A stretch of DNA of 64,000 nucleotides from the NCBI GenBank assembly GCA_016647705.1, contig CM028326.1, forward strand, positions 5,208,001-5,272,000, given 5' to 3'. Under the pieces are notes generated by a model. That model did no database searches. It was given only the letters and a program-made list of their open reading frames with translations, and was not told the DNA's origin. Positions 24,001-35,229 of this stretch are shown here, in pieces. Position 1 is the stretch's first letter. Each line of letters begins with the position of its first letter. The stretch is from Eucommia ulmoides (lineage: Eukaryota; Streptophyta; Magnoliopsida; Garryales; Eucommiaceae). Position numbers and translations under genes: made by a program.

Positions 24001-24300
24001 ATCAAGAACGGTGGAAAAACAAGCAAAAGGGAAAAATTCAGAACCTACAGCCCACTGTCGCAGCGGTTAGAATATAGAAAAGGGCCTAAACTCTCTGCAA
24101 ATCTACCGCCGCAGCGGTGAGGTTCACCGCTGTGGCGGTAAAACAACAGAATGTCTTTGCTCCCACCACTGCATCTACCGTCGCGGCCATGACTACTGCT
24201 GACATACCCACCGCCGCGGCGGTCACTCTGTACAGATTTTAGATATTTTGAGCCCTATATCTTCTTATCTCCTATCTATTCCGGCAAGAAGAGCTCCCTT
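24001..24300. repeat. GC-rich hairpin cluster (ACCGCCGCGGCGGT-type)
   Basis: At 24,105-24,139, two 16-base arms (ACCGCCGCAGCGGTGA and TCACCGCTGTGGCGGT, 15/16 complementary) flank a 3-base loop. The 14-base perfect palindrome ACCGCCGCGGCGGT follows at 24,210-24,223. The block stands out from AT-rich surroundings. It may be part of the LTR or leader of a decayed LTR element. Confidence 0.6.
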
Positions 24301-25215
24301 AGGGTTAGTATAGAGTAAAGAGATTTTTGGGGGAATGCTCAACCAAATCCGAAGGAGAAGAACACGTTGCGAAGAAGGAGAAGCGATCTCAGAACGGTTT
24401 TAGCGTCAAATCTTCGGATAACAACTAGTTCTCTTCATTTCTTTCTTTATTTCTCAACTTTGGTTTATTGTTTAAGCATGTTTAGCTCGTTTATCATTGT
24501 ATATACGGTTATGGTCGTTAGCTAAACAGATATTGTTTAGGGATTAATATAATTTATGAATATATGATTTTGAAATCGGTGTTTCATTAATGGTTGTTCT
24601 TCGTTATTTGATTGTGTTTACCGTTATTCTTTGATTATGTATTTGTTTAGATATATAGAGAATACGGGGTTTGATACTCAAGAGAGATAACCTCAGATTC
24701 GGACTAGGGTTAAACCCAACGCGACAATCTAATAACTTAGGAGGGAGTTAGAAAGTGTGCAATCAATGACGTTGGGGCAAGACTTATGTGACCTAATATC
24801 GTTAAGACGTTGAGGGGGATTTCTTCGCTGACGCGAGGTCGCATATTCACTCATCTTACACTCGAGAGAGGTGATGAGTGAGTTTACGATACAGAGATTG
24901 TCAGATAAGTCAAACACCGTTATTGTAAACTAAACGAGATTAAACACATTTAAGTAAATAAAATTAATCCCTAGATAATCCATTCCCTTAAATATCTCAT
25001 ATTAATAATATAGTATAATTAGATAAATTAGTATTTTAGTATTAATATATTATTAATTATAAAAATAATTTTTAACACCTAAATAAGGTTAGGTTATGAT
25101 AATTATGGTACTCGATAATAGTCTTAACTAATCCTTGTGGATACGATAACCCTAACTCTTCCCATTATATTAAAACTTGACTTGTACACTTACAGTGAAA
25201 ATGGCAACGTGAAAT
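24301..25215. other. leader-like non-coding DNA before transposase remnant
   Basis: AT-rich with no gene. The sequence around 24,660-24,930 is GC-balanced but has no readable protein. It joins the GC-rich hairpins to the Mutator-like remnant and may belong to the same composite element. Confidence 0.3.
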
Positions 25216-25261
25216 TCTGCCACCACCGGATATCCAAAATGTGTACTCGACAACCAAAATA

Positions 25262-26830
25262 ATTTCGAGGATATGTTTTTAGTGGCCAGTATTATGAAGA
25301 TCGAACTTATTGAAGTGTGTGTCCAAAAACGAATTAGTGATTCGAGCAGATCTACAGGGGCTTCGTCATGTGCGATAGTACCAACTTTTGATAGCGACAG
25401 CGGCGATAGTGATGTTGATATGAATTATATAGGTAGTTACGGTTATATGTTACAGATTAGCAACGCCAAAATATTGTTGTCTGCTAAATGGGCTGATGGC
25501 ATACAGGAGGAAGGGCAAAAATTTAGGGGGGATAAATGAACTTCGCACAGTGTTGCAGAAATTTGCGGTAGAAGTGGGGTTCAATTTTTGGTATCCTGGG
25601 AATGACGAAATATGTGTCACGACTGCATATGTATTACACGAGGAAATAAATTGCCCGTGGTTTTTGCACGGACATGTGAGGAGTGAAAACGACATCTTTT
25701 ACATTCGGAATCTAATAAAAGAACACACATGCGCTGCCGCATTTCGAACAACAAGAACAAATGCTTGAGTTCAGACATTATATCGGAGTGCTTGGCCGAT
25801 GAGGTACACGTGAACCCTAAAACTCGCTCCGTAAATGTTGTTGACAACTTTAGAAAATAATATAGACTAGAAATATCATATCAAAATGCATGGATCAGGG
25901 TAGAGAAAGCCAACTTCAACATATTTAGTGATTACTCGTCGTCATACGATTAATTAAGATGGTATGTTGATAAATGTAAAGAGACAAACTCGGGCAGTCA
26001 CGTTGTGCTAGAATACGTTGTGGACACAAAGCAGATCGTCGAGCTAGATCTAGTGATAACATTCATTTCTGATTGACACAATGGGATTTTGGAAGGGGTA
26101 CGAAACGTGTGCCCACATTGCCATCACGCATACTGTTTGCAACATTTGAAGATGAACTTGAGGGCTGCAATAACTGGCACAAGCACGACATTTAAGTAGA
26201 TGATGATCCAAAAATTAAATGAGTTGATATATGCACACACACTAGAAATGTACAAAATGTTATACAATCAATTAATGTATGAAAGGGGGGTATAAAAGTG
26301 CAAAGATTCATCCAGGAATTGTTAGCCATGAAATACAGTAATGCCTTTTTTAGAGGCAAACGATACGGTGAGTTGTCATCCAATTTGACGGAGTGTTTCA
26401 ATTCTTGGATAAGCGAATATCGCCACCTACCGACAATTTTATTGATCGACAAGATGAGGATATAGTGGATGGACTTAATGATAGAGATGAAGGATGAAGC
26501 GAACAAGTCACAAGGTGAGATCACACCATATTGGGAGAACAAGATATGTGAATTGATGAACGAAGGACAAATGTGGAACATCAGCTTATCAGGTAACGAG
26601 GTATTCGAGGTTCATTCTGTTTATTTTGTCTTGGTTGATACTAAGGAAAGATCATGCTCATACCGACAGTGGAAGATAAAAAGTTTTCTATGTGTGCATG
26701 CATTTGCGGTTATAAACAAGTGTGGATTTACAATATTTAGATACATAAAGGATTATTTTTGGAGTTGGTTTTATCGGGATACGTATTTGAGAGGCATATA
26801 CGCAATACCAACGATGGAACAACCAATGTG
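25262..26830 (+). pseudogene. Mutator-like (MULE) transposase remnant
   Basis: Reading-frame fragments in order on the + strand. A MuDR N-terminal-type segment (WADGIQEEGQKF then INELRTVLQKFAVEVGF) lies near 25,490-25,590. A central transposase region with CPHCHHAYCLQHLKMNL lies near 26,110-26,160. A block reading FRGKRYGELSSNLTECFNSW lies near 26,350-26,410. A SWIM-type zinc finger (CSYRQW...CVHAFA) lies near 26,656-26,706. At least four in-frame stops or frameshifts interrupt it, so it is dead. MULE transposases cut and paste elements with long terminal inverted repeats and 9-bp duplications; neither was located here. Confidence 0.7.
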
Positions 26831-27368
26831 AGTTTAGAGCAAAGCAATGATTTTGCCTTATTTGTCAAAGAAACAACTGGGACGGTCCAAGAAAGTTAGG
26901 ATTCAATCGCGCGGAGAAGTAAAACAAAGACGTTACGGGAGATGCGAGCAAATGAGGAGACACAATAGAAAATCATGCAAAGCACCGTTCGATATTTTAG
27001 AGTTGTTATATATTACACAAAAATCACCAAACAATACGAAACGAATCGACATTTAAATGAATAAAAACAAACAGAAGAACACATGTATTTATCAAGATCG
27101 AAGGCACAATGACAATACAATAGGGGGATAAAATACATGTTAGCATAGTGAAACAGAATGCAACAGAGCAAGATGATGGAATAGGAGACGGATATATTAG
27201 AAAAGACACAACGATAGTCTACACAGGTCGCCGTTTGATTTTTCGCTACTTCCCACTGGTTGCATGTGAAGATTTTTAGGGTTATATATTGAAAAAAAAT
27301 GAAGAATCTTGTTTTATTGTGCACAAATCGCAAAGGCAAGTCAAAATTTCAAGAACAAGAGTACTTAC

Positions 27369-27444
27369 CTGAGTCTGTTAGATTTACGGCGGTAGCACCG
27401 ATATTTGGGTTCCTAGTCTTCATTCTACGGCGCGTAGTCACCAT
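27369..27444 (-). other. possible first exon, 25 codons, with consensus donor
   Basis: An ATG at 27,444 opens a basic 25-residue frame (start MVTTRRRMKTRN) that ends at CAG|GTAAGT, a perfect plant splice donor. Downstream exons could not be identified. It could be a captured gene fragment in a Mutator-like element or chance. Confidence 0.2.
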
Positions 27445-28124
27445 TCTTCGTGTATCAGAGAGTATTTAGAGCGCCTTGCAGTTGAAATCGTCGGAGAAGA
27501 GAAAATATGGAAAGTGTTTAGAAAGATTTAGGGCTTTTGATTGGAATGGAAGGTGTAAGGACTCCAAATCAAATATAGAAGGATAATCGCAACAAGTTCT
27601 GAAACCGTCACACGCCGCAAAAAGTGCGTCACGTTTGAAAGAGGCAGTACAACGGGAATAATTAGATGCTTCGCACTTATTGAAAAATGTGCACAAAATA
27701 CTGGTGCTTTGAATGTTACATTCAATACGGCCTTTGGATGTTGAATGTAGCATTCACACAAAACACGATTTACTCGCCCAAAAAATATGATTAGCATATC
27801 GTAGAAAGATGATTTTTTATTGATTAATATAGTATAAAAATATTAATTTTTCAATATCAGGAACCATAAAAAATTACTTGTATTTTATTGTTAATATATA
27901 TGCGATACCGTGTTTCTAGTTTCTACGATGGTTTTTGAGCAGCCTGTTAAATGGGGTATACTGTGCCACAAAAATGAGAATTCCAAGCAGTCAAATATGC
28001 ATGTTTAGTAAGAGTATTTTGGTCAGAAAATACCACAAAGGAGCTACTAGTGCATAAAAAAAATAAGTGGGTTGGATCGGTGCATTGCAAAGCCAAACAG
28101 TACCTCTTGGTGCGCCCCCCTATA

Positions 28125-28191
<67 letters not shown>

Positions 28192-28192
28192 T
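28125..28192. repeat. (ATT)n microsatellite
   Basis: About 22 uninterrupted ATT/TTA units, 9-10 bp of C-rich sequence after a CCCCCC run. Confidence 0.9.
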
Positions 28193-28477
28193 TAATACTT
28201 ATAATCATAATAGTAGGTAGTAAAAAGGGTGGGAAAATACCCAAGAGATATTAGTCTCGTTGGCAAAAGGAGGTGTCCCCTTCCTTGTCAATTAGGGTTC
28301 GACTTTCCTGGGAAACACTCCAGTTATTAAATTTTGAATTTAGTCTTGAATGCATCATACTAATGTGGGAGTGTGCGCTCTTAAGATCGCCCGATGAAGT
28401 AATCAATCGAGGTGTGCGTAAATTGGCCCGAACAACACCTTACCTAAAAAACAAAAAAAAAGGGCGCTGACTGAACA

Positions 28478-29758
28478 TGTCACGACCCGTCCCAAAATCC
28501 TGACATCCCGAGATGGCGTGACGACATCATGACATCACTGAAAATAATCAACCAACCATCTATTACACAATAATATCCATATATATAAATAAACCATCAT
28601 CTATATGAAGTTATACATATTTTTGTTATGGGAACACACCCGTTCCCCAAATATACTAACAACAAAATATAATACCATGAACCCCTCACAGATTCGCCTC
28701 AGAAAGCTCATCTCAACCCTCCACACGACTCCATCGTAGGACTCTACCTAGCGCCAGTAAGGGACTGACTCCTAGCTGTTGTACCTGCGAGTGTACTGTC
28801 TTCTTAGTAAAATATTTTTAAAATAATAATACATTCTAAATATTACCACAATTAAATATAGATCAAGCATAAGTATATAAGCAGTGAAAATAAAGCGATA
28901 TAGATAAGTTCCATCCAAATTCATCTAGTATAAAATCATACAATCACCATAATAAATAATAAATCACCCAATATAAGTAAAACACTACATCTCAAACATA
29001 CATCTCAAACCACTATTCCACCACAACACACATTGGCTATCCATAGTGATCGTTTTAACCTCACGATCGGGAGTTGCAACGGTACCGTACCACCCGTAGG
29101 ATTTACCTTCCTAACGGACACCCATCACTCCGCCGAAGCGGATAATCACTGCTCAGTATAAATGTCTAACATCACTCTACTGAAACAGATAAACATCACT
29201 CCGCTGAAGTGGATAACATCACTCCGCCGAAGCGGATAAATACTATGGCATCGTCAAATCAATACCATCACTCTGCCGAAACAGATAATCATCACTTTGC
29301 CGAAGCAGATAAATACTATAGTATTGTGAAGTCAATAACATCGTCAAATTACGAATCAATAGCATCGTCTAATCAACAATATCGTCAAATTAATAACATC
29401 ATCATCAAATCACAACGTAATGATATCGTCTAATCAATATCGTCAGATCACACATCCACCTCTCTTTTCCAAAAATTGACTTTTTATCCGAAAATTATAT
29501 TTCTCACTTTCTTTTAAAAGGAAACGTTTGATTTTACCAAAATCACTTTTTCACTTTTTATTTTTGAAAACTATGCATATTTAGAAAAACAGATATTTTC
29601 CACTCTTTTTTAAAACCCCAAATTTCAGCGAAAAACCATTTTCAACTTTCTCTCGAAACCAACACAATTCATCGAAAATCCATTTTCTCAACTCACCCAG
29701 AAACCTACTTGATCTATATCATTTTGAAATTATTTAATTTAACTACAGCTATTTTTCG

Positions 29759-29812
<54 letters not shown>

Positions 29813-31269
29813 GTTTGGTAAGAAGACAGTACACTCACCTGATTATCCATTTTCGAAGACTTTAGCTACCTATTCTCTACCGGTACTCCGATGCCTGCGA
29901 ACCTAATAGTGACAAAGCCTAAATTAATATTTTATGTAAAAAAATACCTAACCATGAAATACAGACCCTAATTCCCGTGATCTTTTATTCCTCGTATTTT
30001 ATTATGAAATATCACTATTCAACTAATGTTACTCCATTACAGTTTATTAGATCAAATTTATTCATGTGAACGGTCTCATTATTTCCTATCATCATTTCAA
30101 TTTAAACAATTAAATACATATATTAAAGAAATTCAAAATTCTATCTTTTCTGGATTTTCCAATGGTTGCGAGATTGGATTTTTATTTCTATTGGGGTGGT
30201 TTGTGCAAATTTTTCTCTTTTTTTTTTTCTTTCTTTTTCTTCTTCCCTTTTTCCTTTTTATAGTTTTCTATTTTGCTGTCTCGCCGCCACCGACGAGATC
30301 TCGCTGTCGATCAAGCCTCGCCGTCCCACCAATCGAACACACGCACTACCGGACAAACGAACCCACACACTTCCACGTCTACCCCCATGCACTGTCGATC
30401 GTCTACACGTACACACACTCATTGCTCTCTCTCTCTCTTTCTAACTTTCCGGCGACAACTCCGGCGACCACCACATACCACCATGCACATTGATTACCTA
30501 CACATACTCACCGAACGACAGCGACGATCCCACACCACCGACGATGAATCGAACTCACACACCCCCCTGTAACCGAAACACACTGCTCGCCGGAGAACCT
30601 ACCCCCATCAGCAATCCCGAATAGCAACCATACACACCCTCACGTCTGAACACAACAACTATGATTACACCCTCTCACACCTACAATCGTCAGCTGATCA
30701 GAATAGAATCCCCTCTTACCGATGATCACGAACACCCGATGACCCCTTTTCGATCCTCCTTCTCTCTCTAGATTTTCTGGAATTTCTTCAGATTTCCTCC
30801 TTTTAAGGTTTTTCATTCATGATGTTCGTGCATGAGTATTTATATGCATGAAATAAGTGGATGGATGTTTGATATAATCTTGCCACGTCGCCGGTCTCTC
30901 TCTTCTATCTGTTTCGGTTCACAGTTCGGCCGACAAACACCCACCCACATATGCATATGTTATATATGTGTTTAAAAAATTTTTTTTTTATTTTATTACT
31001 CTTTTCTCCCCCTAACTTTTTTATATCCTTATTTTAGCCCAATGTACCATTTACAAATTTCTTAAATCGCAATTTGAACCCTTAAAATTTTTAGTTTAGA
31101 ATTTAAGTGATAATTTGAATCCCAAGGTTTAGAATAAATGTTTCTAAATTTTCAATTGACCCAAAAACTTTTAATTAGGTTTTCAATTAACTCAATTTTT
31201 TACCCCGTAATTTTCTAAATACTCTAAAATGAAAATAAAATGACATACGTGGGAAATTGAGGTCCTACA
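28478..31269 (-). repeat. 3' LTR of the Gypsy element (2,792 bp)
   Basis: Aligned by eye along its length with the copy at 35,230. It has kept the terminal TG (TGTCACGACCC) on the + strand. The main length difference from its partner is an AT run at 29,761-29,809 that is about 16 bp long in the other copy. Its interior has CGCCGAAG(C/T)GGATAA-type tandem repeats at about 29,130-29,310. Confidence 0.85.
29130..29440. repeat. short tandem repeats within the Gypsy LTR
   Basis: Repeated ATCACT(C/T)(C/T)GCCGAAGCGGATAA units, six or so, followed by ATCGTCAAATCAATA-type units. The same array is present in the right LTR at about 35,870-36,170, so it predates insertion. Confidence 0.7.
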
Positions 31270-31299
31270 ACCCTTCCCTTCTAAAAGAAATTTCGTCCC

Positions 31300-34200
31300 G
31301 AAATTTTATTACCTTAATCGAACAAATGCAGGTATTTTTCCTCATCTCGTCCTCTCGCTCCTATGTCGCCTCTTCCACTGTATGAATGGGCCATAACACT
31401 TTGACTAATGGGATCATTTTCGTCCACAACACCTGGTTTTTACGGCTTAGAATTTGGACTGGCTCCTTAACGTATGTCAAATCTTCTTTTAATTCAATCA
31501 GTTACGAAGCCAACACATGAGAGGGGTCTGGCACATATTTGTGGAGCATCGATAGGCTACGCGCCAACCCGATCTAAAATTTTATATAGTCCGATGTACC
31601 TTGGACTTAATTTTCCTTTCTTCTCGAACCTCATTACGCCCTTTCACAGGGATATACGCACACCACATGATCGCCTACTTTAAAATCCAACTCTCGCCTA
31701 CGCTTGTCAGCATAACTTTTTTGTCGACTCTAAACAATTTTTCAATCTTTCCTAAATCACCTTTACTTTATCTGTTGTCATTTGGGCGATATCCAGCATC
31801 AGTAATTTCATTTCTCCCACCTCAGTTCAACAGACTGGGATTCTGCATCTTCTACCATATAACGCTTTATACAGGGCTATCTCGATTGCCGAATGATAAC
31901 TGTTATTGTAGGCAAATTCCATCAATGTCAAATGATCATCCCAACTACAAGGAAATTCCTGAACACATCCCCTCAACATATCCTCCAATGTCTGAATCGT
32001 ACGCTCTGATTGCCCTTTCGTCCGAGGATGGAAAGCGGTGTTACACTTCAGCTTGGTACCCAAAGCAGTTTGGAGACTCGACCAGAATCTCGAAGTAAAC
32101 CTCGGATCTCTATCCGTCACTATAGAAACTGGTGTACCATGTAACCGAACAATCTTGTCAATATATAATTGGGCATACCTTCTAAGAGTACGTCGTCTTT
32201 ACGGTCAGAAAATTAGCAGACTTGGTAAGACTATCAACGATCACTTAGATGGAATTATGCCATTTTTTTTTAGTATGGGGTAATTCCGAAACCAAATTCA
32301 TCGTGATATGCTCCCATTTTCACTCTGGAATAGGTAAAAGCTGCAATAACCCAACTGGACGTTAGTGCTCAATCTTAACTTGTTGACAAACAAGACACTT
32401 GGCAACAAATTTTGCGATTTCCCATTTTATTCTGATCCACAAATAATGTCCTCGCAAATCCCAATACATTGTCGTACTGCCTGGATGCATCGCGTACGTT
32501 GAGTTACGCGCTTCCTCCAAGATATCTTTCTTCAAATTGACGTCGTTAGACACACATAGCTTATTTCCAATCATCAAAGCTTCATCACTATCCCTGACAT
32601 GATAATCAATTCTGTGACCATTTTTTGCTTCATTTCGAATCCTCTTCAACTGAATGTCTGACTTCTGTGCTTCAATAATACGGTCAATTAATGTCGGCCT
32701 CAAAGTCAAAGTCGTAAGCAACGTTGTTGTCTGACCAACCCCAACTGAACTCGTAAAGATCTCAACTCAGCATACAGATTAGTATGAACAACTTGAATAT
32801 GTGCGACCGAACCTGTCGATTTCTGACTGAACGCATCCGCTACAACATTAGCCTTCCCTAGATGATAGTGAATGGTGTAATCATAGTCTTTAATCAATTT
32901 TATCCAACGCCTCTGCCTCTGATTTAGCTTCTTTTGAGTAAACAAATACTTCAAATTCTAGTGGTCGGTGTATATTTCACAAGTCTCACCATACAGGTAA
33001 TGCCTCCTAATCTTCAGGGCGAACATGATCGCTGCCAACTCCAAATTATGCGTCGGGTAATTACGCTCGTGGTTCTTTAATTGCCGAGATGCATATGCGA
33101 TTACATGACCATGCTGCATCAGAAAACATCCCAGCTCTTGCTATGACTCGTCGCTATAAATCACGAAACCACCTCCTTCTGACGGGAGGGACAATATTGG
33201 CACCGATATCAACCTTCTTTTCAGCTCTTGGAAACTTTGTTCACATTTGTCGGTCCACTCAAATTTGGATTCCTTGCTGGCCAATCGAGTTAACGGGGCA
33301 GTTATAACATAAAATCCCTACACAAACCGTTAATAGTAACCCACCAATCCTAAAAAAAAACTTCAAACTTTAGTCACATTTTTTGGCCTTTCCCGTTTGA
33401 CAACAGCTTCAACTTTCTTTAGGTCCACCTGAATACCATCTCCTGAGATAACATCCCCCAAAAATAGTACATGATCTTACCAAAATTCTCATTTACTAAA
33501 TTTTGCATACAACTACTTCTCCCGCAACGTCTGCAACACAATCTAGAGATGCTCTGCATGTTTTTCTCTACTTTGAGAATAGATCAATATATCGTCAATG
33601 AATAAGATAATAAATTGATCCAGATAAGGTTGAAAGATCCGATTAATCAAATTTATAAAAGCAGCAGGGGCGTTTGTTAATCTGAAGGGCATAACCAGAA
33701 ATTCGTGATGTCCATATCTTGTATAGAACGCCATTTTCATCACGTCACTGTCTTTGACTTCTAATTGGTGATACCCCGATCGAAGATCTATCTTGGGAAA
33801 CACTTTAGCCTTCTGGAGTTGGTCGAACAAATCGTCAATCCTGGGTAACAGATATTTGTTACGAACTGTCACCCTATTCAGCTGTTGATAATCGATATAC
33901 ATTCTCAACGTGCCATCCTTCTTCTTCACGAACAACACTGGGCCTCCCCATGAGGAAATACTAGGTCAAATAAACCCACGATCCAATAAGTCTTGCAACT
34001 GCACTTTTAATTCTTTCAACTCGGTAGTCGCCATACGATAAGGTGGAATCTGGGATTTCCGTCATCTGAACTTCTTTCTGACTGGTGTCAATCACGTGCA
34101 CGAAATATCCCTGACATCCTTTCTTCAAGACTCTCTTGGCTTCTAAGGCTGAAATCAAACTGACAGGAGTGATAATTTTGTCTCCCGAGAGTACAAACTC

Positions 34201-34400
34201 TGGCTCGCTTGAAATTCAAAAGATCACTTCCTTCTTAAAACAATCCACCGTGGCATGATAGCCGAACAACAAATCCATACCCAGTATTACATCAAAATCA
34301 TAAATATTCAAGGGTAATAGATCTACCGACAACTCCCTGCCACCAATACGAAGTGAACTATATTTATATGCACTAACTATTAACACAGACTCATAGTTCT
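31300..34400 (-). pseudogene. Gypsy pol remnant (protease end, RT, RNase H, integrase)
   Basis: Minus-strand fragments in order. The protease-RT linker contains DFDVILGMDLL near 34,290. Reverse transcriptase at 33,938-33,543 holds [12 protein letters not shown] and the active-site FIDD. RNase H lies at 32,954-32,706. Integrase zinc-binding and core segments lie at 32,721-32,362 and 32,120-31,827. A chromovirus tail reads KKGKLSPRYIG near 31,600. Stops and frame shifts separate the pieces. A + strand reading of this region is meaningless. Confidence 0.85.
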
Positions 34401-34449
34401 CGGCTACTTCTTACACATCACTCTCTATTAATTTGCACTGCTATTACCC

Positions 34450-35212
34450 ATTTTGCATAACTTGTAATTTGCCTGCCCGTCAACCTAAAACGTATTTCCA
34501 AATTAAATTTTTTCTAGATTAGTCTACATCTTGTCCCTTCCGTTTTTACCAAATCAGATTTAATTTCATACCGCCGAATGGTCGTATCTTTCTGCTTTAA
34601 TCATATGAACCTCCCTCTCCAATAAAATCAAGAGCACACCCACACATTTATGATAGCATCTACGTATCTCAAATAGTAGCGTAATGTGTCGTGTAATTTC
34701 ATACTATAAATAAAGTGTTGTATACCAATACAATTAATAACTTAACATTGGACGAATTAAGTGTGCTCTGCCACACTGTTGGTTTAACACTGAAAATATT
34801 ACATACTATCGACAGGAAATCCCAATGTCAAATACTACTAATAGAATTACTTATCAGTTATAATTTAATATTCTCAATCACTAGCACTCCTACAATCGCG
34901 ATCCATCCATTACCACTACCAACCACACTACTTGAACCATCAACTGGCAATATCACAACTTCTCCGTACCCACTAATTACCAACAAGACAAATAACCATG
35001 CACGATGTCAATGTACCATCCAATACAATGCAATAACCATCACGTGCTTAACCCACCTATCGACACCCTATCTCATGTTTCACCACTAGCTCGACACCGC
35101 CTATCGACACCCTATCTCAAAGTCCCCTACTGACTAGATGACTGACACGTCTTCCTATCTCATGATCCTCTATTGATCCAATTACTGGCAAGTCTACAGA
35201 ACCTATAGCCTA
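34450..35212. other. non-coding remainder of the Gypsy interior (gag position)
   Basis: About 760 bp where gag should lie. No gag homology or zinc knuckle is readable on either strand. A 20-bp phrase with CTATCGACACCCTATCTCA is repeated near 35,055 and 35,101. Confidence 0.55.
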
Positions 35213-35229
35213 GGCTCTGATACCAAAAT

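Larger units (their letters stand above)
27060..28472. other. non-coding DNA right of the MULE remnant
   Basis: AT-rich. It contains GAATGTTACATTCAATA at 27,710 and a related inverted form nearby, and a small minus-strand frame with a perfect donor (see 27,369-27,444). The ATT microsatellite is listed separately. Confidence 0.4.

Noticed and set aside
28072-28254. Poly-isoleucine frames on both strands
   Set aside because: Produced by the ATT microsatellite, not genes.
30026-30572. Long + strand frames with Ser/Thr/His-rich proteins
   Set aside because: They lie in the Gypsy LTR and recur almost identically at 36,723-37,236 in the other LTR; the protein sequences are low-complexity and have no domain.
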